DNA of 64,000 bases, taken from the NCBI RefSeq assembly GCF_900496995.4, contig NW_024470325.1, positions 715,012-779,011 of the forward strand. The letters are read 5' to 3'. A program made the position numbers and the translations under genes. Source of the stretch: Aquila chrysaetos chrysaetos (taxonomy: Eukaryota > Chordata > Aves > Accipitriformes > Accipitridae). This document shows, piece after piece, positions 1 through 12,175 of the stretch. Under the pieces are notes generated by a model that searched no databases, had not been told where the DNA came from, and saw only the letters and a list, made by a program, of their open reading frames with translations. Positions within the stretch are counted from its first letter, which is position 1; each line of letters opens with the position of its first letter.

Positions 1-2
1 CC

Positions 3-419
3 ATTGGAATGAATCTCACTTTGGTAAAACAGTTATTACAACACAAGGATTTGGTTGAGATTTTGGAAAAAATTAGGGAAAACGGACAGAAAACCCTAAT
101 AACTGTTCATCACAATGTGAAAGAAATACACCGAGTTTTAGAAAGAGTGCAAAAGGATGCAGAACATAGATGGTGGGACACACTTTTCGGATGGTCGCCT
201 ACTGCTACAGGCATCCTGAACAAGTTGTGTCACCCCATCGTGGTTCTCTTGATATTGGTTTTGATCAGTTTGGTTTTGTCAGCGGTATTGTATGTCATAG
301 CCTGGAGAATGATGAATCGGTTAACGCGTTTGATGTCTGTATTGAACACATATAATATGCTTGATGTTCCATCCAATGCGGATATTCCCAAATCAATTGA
401 TGTTTTGAAACCTCATTGA
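3..419 (+). CDS. ERV Env transmembrane subunit, C-terminal part (runs off left edge)
   Basis: The open frame enters from the left edge and stops at 417-419, so only the C-terminal part of an endogenous retrovirus envelope is present. It shows a heptad-like amphipathic stretch (about residues 1-50), the membrane-proximal tryptophan-rich motif WWDTLFGWSPTATG typical of avian ERV Env, one strongly hydrophobic membrane anchor (about residues 76-100) and a short cytoplasmic tail. It is followed by 190 bp of T- and pyrimidine-rich sequence and then by an LTR on the same strand, which is the expected env-3' LTR order. The surface subunit and fusion region lie outside the window, so coding capacity cannot be judged. 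Assignment rests on family resemblance. Confidence 0.8.
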   Translation: MGMNLTLVKQLLQHKDLVEILEKIRENGQKTLITVHHNVKEIHRVLERVQKDAEHRWWDTLFGWSPTATGILNKLCHPIVVLLILVLISLVLSAVLYVIAWRMMNRLTRLMSVLNTYNMLDVPSNADIPKSIDVLKPH

Positions 420-607
420 TTTTTTTTTTTTTTTTATATATAAACAATTTTGATTGTAATTGTTACAAATTGTAGTTGCCTTTCTATCTTCTCTCCTTTT
501 CTCTCTCTCTCTCTGTCTTTTTCTTTTCCTTTTCTTCTTCCTCTTCTTTATCATGCTACCACCAAGTGGTCCTGACGTCCTGACGACCATGTTGAGCCAC
601 AGGGTGG

Positions 608-1368
608 TGTAAGAGTCGGTCAGAAAATCAGCATTGTCTCAACATTGTCATCAGGAACATGAACAGTACATTACCTGACAACGGCCTGTTTGGAGCGCAG
701 CGGCCAATCCCAAGGACGGAATGTGCGGTACAAGGCTCCTGGAAGGTCCCTGGCTAGAGCCGCTAGAGATAACCGCATAGCTACTGTCAAAAAGGATGGA
801 TTGCAACCGTTGCCATAACATCGATGAAGAAATCATGAACTCTAGACGAACTTTGCTTCATTATAATACCAAAACACACCTCCTGGTCGAAGGCTACCCG
901 CCTCCAAGACTTACCACGCCTCAGACACTGACCCTGCGCCTGCGTGATAGTCTCGCTCGAGAAGGGCGGAGATATGATAATTGTATTCTGAGAAGGGCGG
1001 AGACTCCTGAGGCAGAGGTGGAGCAAGGTGTGTTACTAAGCATAAAAGATGACTTCTGAACAACGGGAATTTGAAACTTCCCCACCAAGGACCACGACGA
1101 TCGACGACGCAGCATTAGCTGGACCCAGGACCGTTAGGACATCTTGAGATCAGCGGTGGTAGCTATAACCTCTCTTTCTCCTCTCTCTAAACATTACTTT
1201 TCTCCTTTCTCTCACCCATCTCTAACTATCGCGTGGCTCTTCACAGGCAATACAATAAAGTTTTACTGTGTGATTACTGCTCTCCCCTTTGGTGTTGGTC
1301 ACCTTCATTTTGCACTTTTGAGATCGTAGCAAACGAACCATCACGAGTCCACCGAGTGGACCGTGACA
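608..1368 (+). repeat. ERV 3' LTR (761 bp), same family as 50231-50992
   Basis: The element starts TGTAAGAGTCGG and ends CCGTGACA, giving TG...CA termini. It contains an AATAAA signal near 1253 and a pyrimidine-rich stretch before it. A second copy, co-linear over its whole length and roughly 95 percent identical by eye, lies at 50231-50992, which fixes both ends. Env coding sequence lies upstream, so this is the 3' LTR of a provirus whose body extends off the left edge. Its right end abuts olfactory receptor coding sequence. Confidence 0.9.
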
Positions 1369-2180
1369 CCAGGGATGGGGAGGAGATGGAGGGGGGCTTC
1401 AAGTGTGCAATCATGCCAGTGCTGACATACATGGAGACCACAGCCAGGTGAGGGAGGCACATGGAAAAGGCTTTGTGCCATCCCTGCTCAGAGGGGACCC
1501 TCAGCACAGCCCTGAAGATCTGCACATAGGACAGCAAAATGAAAACAAAACACCAAAATGCAAAAAAGGCAGTGATCCCAATGAGCCCAAATTCCCTGAG
1601 GTACGAGTGTGAGCAGGAGAGCTTGAAGATCTGGGGGACTTCACAGAAGAACTGGTCCACAGCATTGCCTTGGCAGAGGGGTAGTGAAAATGTACTGGCA
1701 GTGTGCAGCACAGCAGTGAGAAACCCACTGCCCCAGGCAGCTGCTGCCATGTGGACACAAGCTCTGCTGCCCAGGAGGGTCCCGTAGTGCAGGGGTCTGC
1801 AGATGGCAACATAGCGGTCATAGGCCATGACAGTGAGGAGATACAATTCTGCTGAGATCAAAAAGGTAAACAGAAAGACCTGAGCAGCACATCCTGGGTG
1901 GGAAATGGCCCTGGTGTTCCACAGGGAATTGGCCACGGATTTAGGGACAGTGGTGGAGATGGTGCCCAGGTCAAGAAGGGATAAGTTGAGGAGGAAGAAG
2001 TACATGGGGGTGTGTGCAGGTGATGGTCGCAGGCTACGGTGCTGATGATGAGGCCATTGCCCAGGAGGGCAGCCAGGTAGATGCCCAGAAAGAGCCAGAA
2101 GTGCAAGAGCTGCAGCTCCCGCGTGTCTGCAGATTCCAGGAGGAGGAACTCAGTGATGGAGCTGCTGTTGGGCGTATGCT
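1369..2180 (-). pseudogene. olfactory receptor (avian family 14-like) pseudogene, truncated by ERV
   Basis: Read on the minus strand, the sequence gives a class II odorant receptor: NSSSITEF near the start, GNGLI in TM1, PMYFFLLNLSLLDLG in TM2, MAYDRYVAIC at the TM3/loop 2 border, KAFSMCLPHL in TM6 and KPPSISSPSL in extracellular loop 3. The style is that of the large bird OR14 (gamma-c) expansion. Three lesions are visible. The expected start reads ATACG instead of ATG near 2175. Two surplus bases in a GTGTGT stretch at about 2010-2016 shift the frame before TM2. The ERV LTR replaces everything after loop 3, so TM7 is lost. A non-functional relic is the best reading; the family name is from recognition, not a search. 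Confidence 0.85.
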
Positions 2181-5100
2181 TCCTCTGGACACGGGGGACT
2201 GTGCAAGGAAGAAAAGGCAGTGACAAGTTACCAGAAACATCTCTGAATAAAACCAAAGATATGTCTCATAGACCCTCCCCCTCTCACACACGCACCCTTT
2301 TTCCTTCCTCAGGAGGAACTTTCATTCTGCCTCTGGTCTTCAATTTCATTTTCTGTGGCTCTGTGTGCTGGAGCAGGGCCTCTGCCCATTGTCTCTTGAG
2401 GAGTCGACCCAGCCCCCCTGCAGTGGGTATATGGGAACGTGGCAGGGGGCGTGGTTTGATATTCAGAATATGTCAGATAAAATCACTCCTAACACAGGAG
2501 GGCTTGTCAGCATCTGCACTCCCAGTGTTAAAGAATGTGGGTGGCAGAAAGAAGTTTTAGGGGCTTTGGGTTTTTTTACCTACTTCCCCCATCCTGCCCT
2601 GTGAGTGTTCTCTGAAGTCAGAAATCATGAGCTGAGACATGAGAGGCAAAGGGTTTCCCTGTGGCTTTGTGAGGAGTGAATGGAACTGGTTGGGCTTGTT
2701 CCCAGCTGCCCCATGCTTGCAGTTTTCTCAGATGGAGGGTGATCACACTCCCATGGTACCAGTAAAAGCCACCAGACACTACTGAAAGGAGAGGGACCCA
2801 CTGCAGACCACTAAATGCCTCACCCTTTCTCAAGGTCTCAGCACCCTGTTTCTAGCCAAGGACACACACGGCTCATTTCATCAACCCAACAGCATTTCCT
2901 CAGTCATAGATAACATCTCTGCCCCTCTCTCTGTCGGCTTTCAGATAACAGAAAGATGCTATGTGAAGGATTTTCATGCTTAAGAACAGCTCGCAGCTTG
3001 GAAAGCCACCCCAAAGAGATAGCCAAAGTCCTAAAGATTACATTTAATCCAGGGAAAACCAGCTCATTCCCCAGCCCCACAGACTGCATTGCCCACAGCC
3101 CCACAGGTGAAAGCTGGGACACCTCCTTTCCATGGACACACCTGCAGAGGAGGACCCACAAGGTCAGTGTGTGCCTCTGCAGCTGAAACTCCCATTCCCA
3201 GAGAGCCTGACAGCAAGGATGAAATAACAATAAAAACAACACAGACAACTGGAGAAACATGGGAAAATAGAGTGAGGGTCTGGCTGAGCGAGGCAAGCAG
3301 GGAGGCAGCTGGGCACTCAGGAAAGTTCTGCTGCCTCATGTGTTCAGACCTCCTCCCAGACACCAACATTGCCAGGCAGATGCTCTCAGCCCTGAGCTCT
3401 GCAGAGGGAAATGGGCACGCGGCTGGAGAGCTGCACCCACGGCTCTGCTGGAGCTCTGGCTACTGAGGAGATGGTTCATGCCTTGGGCCCCCCAGCTCTG
3501 AGGGCAGAGGCTTTGCTGGGAGGGAGAGGAGCCAAGGGGGCTTGCTCAGAGGAAGGGGTCTGCACCGGAGGGGATCATACAGAGTTTTCCGAATTCTCCC
3601 TCCCACAACATTTTTGCGTTTTGTTTCCTCTCATTCCCTGACCATATTCTTGCTGGCTGGAGATTTTCCTCCTGGGAGGTGTTTCCCTGTGCCATTTCTT
3701 TTCCCTGTCAGCACTCACAGATCCCATCCCGATCTCTGTGCGCTCCCCCTGGCTCTACAGAAACCTGCCTGTTTGCAGGGCACTGGCCAGGCGCATGCTC
3801 CTTTTTGCAGCTGGAAAAGGGCAGATCAGAACAACCCCGAGAGGTCCAGCAGAGGTGATTCTGGTGTTGTCCATAGGCAGGGGAGTGGCTGAAGGCATTT
3901 TAGGAAGCTCTTGGCAGACCTACTGATCACTTAAAGTTGCAGTTCAGGAGTCTCAGGGACTTGTTGAAACTTGAGTGCTCCTTTTCCACTTCTCCTTTTC
4001 TCTCCTCCCTCTCTCTCCCCTCTGGAATTGGAAACTGAGAAGACAGACTCAGGAAAGCTCGTAATCTTTATAATAATCCCTGCCTTGTTCTTCTCTTTGA
4101 ACTAACCTGTTTGGAATATTCTGGGGGTGATTGGGAGCTCTGAGCATCCCTGAACCACGCAGCATCTTCTCGGCCACAGCAGGACCCTGCCCATCCCTGC
4201 CCCACCAAGATTTGCTCCTTCCACCCACAGCTTCTCCCCCTCTGTTGCTGGAGTTCCCCAGGCAGGCTGAGTACTTACCCTGCCCAGCAGCAGACTCCCT
4301 GCCCCAGCACAAAGCTTTTCCCTGCAGCCAGAGACTTACCCTGCAGAGGGCTGTGAAGAATTCTCTTTGAATCAGCTCTTTGCATCCTCCCACCCCAGAC
4401 CGCCTTTGAACTCTCAGTCACTCCTCTCCCCTCGGTGCCTGCAGGCAGTGCCCTCACCCCTGCTGCGCTTTGCAGAGGAGCTGCTCCTGGGCAGAGCTGT
4501 CTCTCTGCAGCGCTGCCCACTTGCCAGGAGCTCCCTCCATGCCAGGAGCCCAGCCCAGCTCAGCAGCAGAGGACCAGCCCAAGGCAGCACTTTCTCTGCC
4601 CCCTCTGGGCTCCCTCCAGGTGTCCCTGGGGCTCCAGGGGAACCTGCTGGCAAACAGCCTGAAGCAATCACTGGTGTTCCCTCCCTCAGCTGGGGAGACA
4701 CACTTGTTCCCAGCACTGTAATTTCTCCTATGAGGAAAAGATTTGGACATGAGAATCACCTTTCCTTGTTCCATCGCTACACCCAGACAGTAACAGGCAG
4801 GGAGCTCCTTTACCCCTCTGAGCAGAGGGTTTCAGCTGAGTCAATGGAGGCATCTCATCCTGGGTATGTAGTCCTGGTGCTGGAAGGGGACTCGGCTCCT
4901 TCCCATGCCTGCCACAAACCCGCAGGAGGTGGGATTCCTCTTGCCTCGGTTCAGGCGTGCACCAAATAGGCACCTGCATGTGAGCTCCTCATCTCAGCTC
5001 CCTTGCTCATCAATGGAGAGGGATGCTAGGAGTGAGGTGCAATGTCTGGTTACGTTTGAGGTGTCAGAGGTGGTCAAAGGTCTGTGCAGGTACCTGCAAA

Positions 5101-7060
5101 CTCAGATGGAGCAGTTCATCGAGACAGGGCAGCATCTGGAGGCATCCTCTTGGAGGCTCTTGGGAATTTCCTTTGGCCATCTGAAATGACAGCTGATGCC
5201 CAAATTTAGGGCAGCCAAACTCATTATGTTCAGGGCAGCTCACAGAGTTAGTCATCAGAACACCTGGAGCCCTGTGCCATAGGGAGAGCTCAGCCCCTCT
5301 CTTTCCCGTTCTCCAATGGGAGAACTGGGGAAAAAAAAAAATCAGGTCTCTCTCTCCATCCCTGGGTTTTCGACAGTGACGTTGGGGAAAATGCATCTGC
5401 AAATGGTAGAGGGGAGAGCTGGGGTGAATGCTTAGGCCTCAACCCTATTTACGTATGCAAGATGAACAGATAAACCAAGCGTTTCCACCAAAGAAGAGGT
5501 AGTTCATGCCCTTTTCTTTTTGTCCCCTTTCCCTCTGTACAACAACGGGATACCTCACTGCAGCTCAAAGCCGGAGGAGAACAACCATGCTAAAACTTTA
5601 TCGGGAAAATAAATGTGGCAAAAATTCCACTGCCTCACAGAAGAGACTGCAAGAAAGAAAGAGAAAATTCAGAATTGCTCTCAGCCCTGCTCAGAAAAGA
5701 TGGAGGGAGACAGCACGAGTAGGAGTAGCTACACTTTAGACCAACCTTGTAAAGTCTCTTGTCCATCTCTCTGTCAAACGGGCAAACTCGCTACATTTTA
5801 CTTTTTAATTACGTTTGTGTTACAAAAACGGGTGCATGTCTTTTTAGATACCATTAAACCAGCAGATGGGATCTTCCTGAATAGCACCTTTCATGTTAAG
5901 TGGTGATCAAATGCCGTCCACCTGCTTTGCATTTAGCTCAAAGGCAGCCTTGACCTCTCCTAAGTCAATATCCCTCAATTATGACAGTGTGTACAATTCA
6001 TCGATTCTTCTCAAAATAACTGCAGAATACAAATAACGTCACAGCATATTTAAATATGCTCTCTAACTCAACACTGTGTAACTTATCTATCTAATAAATA
6101 GTGCAGAAAGCAGAAGCAGTCAAAATGAAAATCCTCCAGGTGACTGACTGCCTGCTCTTTGGGCACTTTCCAAAGCAAATATTCAAGTCAGTTGCCTTAA
6201 CTCTTTTCACAACTGATCCACAACACATCTCTTATTTGTAGTTAGTGTCCCGTAAAGATATAACTATCACCCTTAAAAAGTGACATACATTGTCAATGAA
6301 GGACCTGAGCCATTTACAGTTCTTACGCGCCACGTATCAGTCTTTCTTTATTTATCTTTTTTCACGTGGATAAGATCAGACAGGCTTTCTTTGCAGCCGT
6401 GGCAGGAGTCTGTATTGTCATGGGAACAAAGGCCGTGGCACCTTGGCTTCACTGAAACTCAGTGAAACCTCCCACCGACTTCAAAACCTAAACCAGATTT
6501 TTACCACCAGCCTTTGATTCCCAGCTTGTGTCTCATAGAAACAGATTTTCCTCGCACCTTCATAGACAGAGGACTAAAATAGAGCACTGTTTTACTTTGA
6601 GGCATGGGACGTGGGCTGCTGGATGGTTTTGGAAGTGAATGGTGATTGAGAAGCACAGCGTGGGTAGCTTGAATTACTGCAGCACATAACAAACAGAGGA
6701 TGAGTTTACAGAGGGACCTGACAGCCTTACAAAGTATTCATGGATCTGCTGTTGTAATGTTGATGTCCCACCGACTGAGGCCAGGCAATGAGTCCAACGT
6801 ATTCAATGCTGCTGTTGCTCAGTGTGGCTAGTGGGTTTGCTGGTCATTACGTGTGGTTACTTCTGACTATCAGCTACCTAAACAGACAAGTAAATATGTG
6901 CTGCGTCACCTGGTTGAGACCTTACCAGCCCTATCTCCTCCCCGTGCTAGCTCACACCACCAGTAAAAATGCTGGTCTTCTCGTTATGCAGAAATAAATA
7001 AATACCTGTCCTGTTATCAGTCACTTCTGATAGTTGTGGGCACCTACAGGGCGACAAAAC
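2181..7060. other. 4.9 kb with no recognisable gene or repeat
   Basis: I find no coherent exon, conserved protein family or known avian repeat here on either strand. Open frames such as that at 4367-4969 are GC-driven, lack family resemblance and have competing frames on the opposite strand. GC content drops after about 5400. Old, unrecognised interspersed repeats are possible. Confidence 0.4.
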
Positions 7061-7068
7061 AGGGGTGC

Positions 7069-7190
7069 CGGAGCCTGTTGCTCCAAAATATGCCCATCTT
7101 CATTACGAGTTTATCCCTGTTAACAGAGGTACCAGCTATTCCCTCTGCTGTTTGGGGCATTTGCATCCTTGAAGAGAGCCGTGATGGCAG
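7069..7190 (+). repeat. unidentified coding-like remnant, inverted relative of 14885-15003
   Basis: This segment can be read as PIFITSLSLLTEVPAIPSAVW followed by G, and it is the reverse-complement relative of 14885-15003, where the matching frame gives a similar peptide. Most differences leave the peptide similar. It is probably part of an unrecognised ERV or other repeat; I do not know the family. Confidence 0.45.
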
Positions 7191-8935
7191 ATCGCTTGAG
7201 TGTCACGACTGGAAAGGACAGGTCCATCAATTCCGGATTGCTGGAAAAGGTCTTGTTTGGCTTGTGTGAGCCAGGCCAGCAGCTTCACGCAGTGGCTGTC
7301 CCCAGTCAGAGGGGAGAGCTGAACCACTTGCGTACAATCCCACGCTGCCCCGACCCCATGCTGCCCAAAGGGTGCTGCCCCGGGCCCCCAGGATGGTGAT
7401 GTTTGGGACAGGAGTGTTGTGAAGGAAGCTACCCTGGAAAGCCAGGGATAGCTGCAGGGCAGGCAGAGGGAAAGGGATGCAGCGCCCCTGCGGAGGCAGC
7501 TCCATCACGCAGGCTGCTCTAAGCCCCACTCCAGCAGGACTCCTGTGCCACCAGGCTTTCCCAAAGGAGAGCAACACCCCGGTGGTCAGGCTGTTCCCCG
7601 GGAATGCCCCTGCCTCGGGGCTCCAGCTTGTCCCCAGGGCAGCGGGAGAGCCCCAGGTGTGCAGGGTGCCCCAGGACTTGCTCCTGCCCGGTCCCCCAGC
7701 ACTGCCCACCTCTGCCAGCTGCTGGCGCTGGAGGGGAGCCCAGGCGTCCAGGCTGCTTTAACCCCCACCAGAGTCTCCCTGATTGGGCGCTCTCCTGAAG
7801 ACCAAGCTTGCAGAACAGGTTCCTGGTGCCAGGGGCCCTGGGCAAACACGGCTTATCAGAGATGCTGCAGGGACAAACATCCCTCCTCTTGCCAGGGCAG
7901 CTCTGTCCCCACAATTAGCTCTGAGTGGCTGCCTGCGGACAAGTGTGCGCTTCATCGTGTCCCCCTGGACAGCCGCGTCCTGCTCAGGGACAGCACTGGC
8001 CTGGGCCGAGGATGAGGGCATTGAAGGGACATTTGGCCAAGGGCCAGCCAGGAACAGGTCTGGAGCCAGAGCCTTGCTGGGGACAGGGTTACTGGGACGC
8101 ACTGGCTGGGGGCAACTCGGCAGAAGTGGGACCCAGGTTTGTCTGGGTGGGCACGGCGGCCCCAGGCAGTGGCAGGGTGAGGGCCAGGGCGGGGGTTAGT
8201 CCCCTCTGATCTCTGCTCTGGGGGGGCCGTGGCTGGGGACTGGACCAGTTTGGGGCCTGTAGTGCAAGGGAAATGGGGTGGGCTGGAGCTGGGCACTGCG
8301 ACCACCCCAGCGCTTCCCCCAAGCCTTACCCTCCTCTCCCAGTGCCCAACATTCACCGGTGCTCCCCATTGCCTCCAGTGACTGAAGATCCCAGCCATCT
8401 GGCTGTCCCCATTGCCCATGCCCCCAGTTGTCCTCCCACCTCCCGGTGTTCCCAAACCCCGGGGTCCCTGGTGCCCCAAGAAGAGGGGTCAGTCCCAGCC
8501 CCCTGTTTACCCAAGGGGCTGGAGAGGGGTCAGAGATGACTCTTAGAGACCCCGGGTTTGAGGCTGACCTCATCTCTGGGGGAGTCCCGGAGGGAAAGGC
8601 TGGCCTGGGAGGGGGGCGGCACTGGGAGATGGCAGTGCTGGGAGGTGAGGGGCACTGGGAGATGGGGGGATCTGGCTTTGGGGGGCTGTTGGGAGGATGG
8701 TTTTGTTCTGGAGCAGTGGGTTGTCACCGTAGGGTGTCCGGCTGTCAGGGCCCTTCCGTGTGCAGCTGCCCCATGCAGGAAGCTGGACCGATCCCAGAGA
8801 AGGTGGCTGGATCCGTGCCGGAGGCGGGGGCAACTCTGTGCCGGGGGTGGGCTCCTTGCCAGGGCTGGTGTCTCTGCCAAGCCTGGCTTTGCCCTGGGGG
8901 CTCTCGGGGAGGGGGGAAAGGAGGAGTCCTGGGAG
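7191..8935. other. GC-rich intergenic stretch, nothing assigned
   Basis: Many overlapping open frames occur on both strands here, as expected from high GC and low stop density. None shows a conserved domain or a consistent exon pattern. The right end is the presumed promoter region of the peptide gene that starts at 8997. Confidence 0.4.
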
Positions 8936-8943
8936 GGATAAAT
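8936..8943 (+). promoter_or_regulatory. TATA-like box of the small secreted peptide gene
   Basis: GGATAAAT lies about 60 bp upstream of the ATG at 8997 in otherwise GC-rich sequence. That spacing would place transcription start near 8967 with a short 5' UTR of about 30 nt. This is a single-motif call without experimental support. Confidence 0.4.
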
Positions 8944-8996
8944 CTGCCCCTCACCTTCTGCAGCTTCACCCAGGACTCGCCACACCGCAGAGGAAG

Positions 8997-11193
8997 ATGA
9001 AGGTCGCGGTGCTCAGCCTGGCCCTGCTCTTCACCGTCCTGCTGTGCGTGCCAGAAGGTGCTCAGGTGAGTCCTCAATGCCACGGGGAGAGGCTCAAGGC
9101 TGGGGAGGGGTCTTGGCTGCAGGACATCAGCTCTCCTGCAGAACAAAATTGTAGTGGTGAGCACGAAACCCCTTGACTTGGCCTCTCCCTTTCCCAAGCA
9201 AGGAGCATCCCCAGGCTCCCCTCACCTCCAGCCCTGGGCCATGCAGCTTTCTCCCTCCCACAATTCCATCTCTTCCTTCCACTTCCCCCGCAATTAATCT
9301 TCTTGTGCCCAGAGCCCGAGTTCCTTGGGAAGGTTCACCACAAACTCCTGTGAGGACCCCCACCGGTGTCTTGACTTGCTGCCCCCCCATCTCTCCCTTT
9401 TGGGCCTCCCCATCCCATCCTTTTGGTGCCCTCAGACATCTCCTCCCTGGGATCTCCTCCGTGTCCTATCTAGGGTCCCCAAACGCCCTCCCGTTGATTG
9501 TTCCCAACGCCTTTCTTTCAGTCTTTCCCCTCAGTCCTTTGCCTTTCATCCTGTCCCCTGCGGTATCGTCCCCAGGTCCCCTTCCTTGAACCCCCACTGC
9601 CAAACACTCTTCCAATCCCCTCGTTTCCGTCCTCCGCAGCCCTCTTCCTTCTGCTCCCACCAACCACCTTGCTTGAAGTCCCTGTATCCCCTCCGCTTGA
9701 ATCCCTTTACCCCTCACTTGCATCCCACGCAGGCCTGCCCCTTCAGCACCCCCAGCCCAGTCCCCTGGGGTCCACTAATTCACCCCAGTGCACTGTCTGG
9801 GGGCCCCCCCTCACCCTCACCCCCATCCTCTTTGGAGGCCCTGAATTCCCCACACTGTCCTTGTCTCCATCCCCACCCCTGGTCCCTGCCTGAACAGGTA
9901 TCCCAGGTGAAACTTGGAGGAATGGGGCTGGGGGGAGCAGAAGGGATTTTCCCGCTCAGCCCAGGGGGAAGCCATGGTCCTGGGGGGACTGGGGACGCTT
10001 GTGCCCCACCTACAGCCCCATCAAGGTCCAATCCAGACCACTCCTTTGCTCTCCTTCCCTAGGCACTCCCGGAAGGATGTGGAGATGTTAGCCTGGTAAG
10101 TAGTGGGGAGGACTGGGAGGGCATCCAGTCTGGGGAACTGGAGGGCACTTTGGTGCTCCCTTCCCTTGCTGGCACCAAGGACATCCCAGTGAGCTTTCAT
10201 GCTCTCTCTACAAGAGGAGTCAGTCGGATTTAGGAACAAGGTTCACTGAACTGAACTAAATGACTTCTGCTGGCCCCAGACCTTCTCCCTCTATGGCCAC
10301 GACACTCCGGGGCATCCCAGTGTGCCCCAGTACACCCCACTGCAACCCCAGAGAACACCCCTGCACCACAGCGCTTTCCCAGGGAGGGCCCCTTCCCCAG
10401 GGCCCCCATTGCAATCCCATCCATCCCATTACAACCCAGTACACCCCAGTACACAGCCACACACCCAGGTGGGCGCCCTCCCCAGGACCCCCACTGCTTT
10501 CTGTGCACCATCATCTGAGCTCATGTACCCCATTTCTCCCCGGAGGCACCTTCCCCAAGGATCCCATTGCTTTCCCCTGCCTCCCAGTACACCCCAGTGC
10601 ACCCAAGCATGTCCCTAACCCTCCCTTTCTCCCCAGGATCCTCTGACCGAGGAGCAGATAAGACTTCTTCTGCGCCAGAAACGCGTGCCTGTAGCTGCTG
10701 ATGTCCAGGTGAGCAACATCAGGGCGTCTGCAGCCCCACAAAGGATCCTGGGGGATCCCTGAGCCCTCTGGGGTGGGCAGACCTTGGGTATGGCAGAGGG
10801 AAAGAGAGGGGACTGTCCCTGATGCGTGTCCCAGGGGGAGCTGGACAGAGCTGTCCCCATGCCTTCCCTTGCATGCAGTAGGGCTCTATGGAGCCAGAAG
10901 GTCACTGTGCAGGCCAGGCAGGGGGTCTGTGCCATACAGACCCCCCAGGATCACTGTGAGGGCTGGGCAGGCTTCTGGGAGATAGAGGGGCATCCTGGGG
11001 TAGGGGGCTCTGGGTGCCATCTGGATCTCAGGTGAGCCGAGTCCTGTCCTGGGTATACTGAGGGCTCCAGTTCCCTTCTCCTTCCCCGGGTCTCTGCAGA
11101 GAGAGGTGGTGGGGACAAGGCCCCTCTCATGTCCCAGCGGACACTAGGGGGGGGTGTCATAATTTGGGCTCTCTCTTGCAGTTCCTCAAGTGA
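8997..11193 (+). CDS. four-exon gene for a small secreted peptide precursor with RQKR site (unknown family)
   Basis: Coding exons are 8997-9065, 10063-10095, 10637-10708 and 11182-11193, all joined in phase 0 with strong signals: donors GTGAGT, GTAAGT and GTGAGC, and acceptors with long pyrimidine tracts. The product is about 61 residues. Residues 1-23 form a hydrophobic signal peptide. Exon 2 gives ALPEGCGDVSL. Exon 3 gives DPLTEEQIRLLLRQKR followed by VPVAADVQ, and exon 4 adds FLK. RQKR fits a furin/prohormone-convertase site, which would release an 11-residue C-terminal peptide. An alternative last exon at 11224-11253 (also after a CAG acceptor, phase 0) would end RHEEMIIPG instead. AATAAA follows at 11301. 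I do not recognise the family. The single cysteine after the signal peptide argues against defensin-type peptides. Confidence 0.55.
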
Positions 11194-11300
11194 TGGTGAC
11201 AGCCCTGTCCTGTCCCCCTCCAGCGGCATGAGGAGATGATCATCCCTGGATGACCCCACCTGATCCCCTGGGAGCCCTGGGCCATTTCCCTCTCATGATC

Positions 11301-11306
11301 AATAAA
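11301..11306 (+). terminator. AATAAA poly(A) signal of the peptide gene
   Basis: AATAAA lies 108 nt after the TGA at 11191-11193, and a GT-rich stretch (11332-11352) follows within 30 nt, as expected for a cleavage and polyadenylation site. It supports the exon model upstream. Confidence 0.65.
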
Positions 11307-11331
11307 CCCCTTCAGCAAAGCTACGCTCTGC

Positions 11332-11352
11332 GTGTGTGTGTGTGTGTGTGTG
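11332..11352 (+). repeat. (TG)n microsatellite
   Basis: About ten TG units directly downstream of the poly(A) signal. It may serve as the GU-rich downstream element, or may simply be a microsatellite. Confidence 0.85.
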
Positions 11353-11616
11353 CCTGCGTCCATGTCCCGTCTCCTTGGCCAGCACCCAGCTGCCTGGGTC
11401 CTCCCTGGCTGCACCACCACGATGAGCAGCGTGGCTGAGGGAGCGCAGGCACCTGGGGTGTCCCCTTCCCACCCACCATGTGCCCCCAGATAAGGGCAAC
11501 CTGGAGTGTCCCCCCAGGAGGCTGGGAGAGGCGAGGGGCAGACGGTGCCAGCCCTTGGGGCAGCCGGAGTTTCGGAGGCGCAGCGGGAAAGAGGTTCTTA
11601 CCAGGGCTCTAGTGAG

Positions 11617-12175
11617 TGATACCAAAAAGCCGGTCGAAGAAACCCTCTAAGACTCGTTTTGGAGTTTTAGAAAGCAGGCATTCTTTATTGCAGCGCTGGA
11701 TGCACGGGGGATAGGTCCACCTAGCGCGCATACCACAGCTTTAGCACTAACAGGTTATATAGAATAACTAATTGCATATTAATCAGATTAGTATACATAT
11801 ACATAAAAATAATTGCAGCTGATTATCTTAGTACTGCCTACATCCGATCGCGCGCAATGAAAGATCCATTTGAGTCGAAGGGCTGCTTTTGCAACCACCG
11901 ACCCATTTGAAGTTCTTGCTGGCTGTCCTTGAAGTCTTTATTCTTGTCCTTGTTCTTTGATCTTGAAGCTTAATGCAGCTTCAATCCCATGTGGTCAGTT
12001 TCAACATTGTTCTCATCTAGCGTACAGGAACATCTAGTCCTAAGAGCAAAGAACTGCAAAACTTATGAGTTACTACCTCTGCTAGTTAATTGCTTGGCTA
12101 TACTTTTGTCTATTGTTTCAATCATCGTGTTAGTATACGATTTCTAATAATTATTTACCAAATCTCACTTTTACA
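11617..12175 (-). repeat. solo LTR, minus orientation
   Basis: On the minus strand the element begins TGTAAAAGTGAG, carries AATAAAGAATGCC near its 3' end, and ends CTTTTTGGTATCA. The flanks are GTGAG on the left and GTCAC on the right, only three of five positions alike, so a target duplication is weak. No primer-binding site or internal coding region follows the 3' end, so I call it a solo LTR. Confidence 0.6.

Noticed and set aside
4367-4969. 200-codon plus-strand frame
   Set aside because: High GC, overlapping frames on both strands, no signal peptide, domain or splice context.
8997-11193. Naming the peptide gene osteocalcin or matrix Gla protein because of a 33-nt second coding exon
   Set aside because: Those genes share the short exon 2, but here exon 3 is 72 nt in phase 0, there is no Gla domain or Cys pair, and the sequence does not align.
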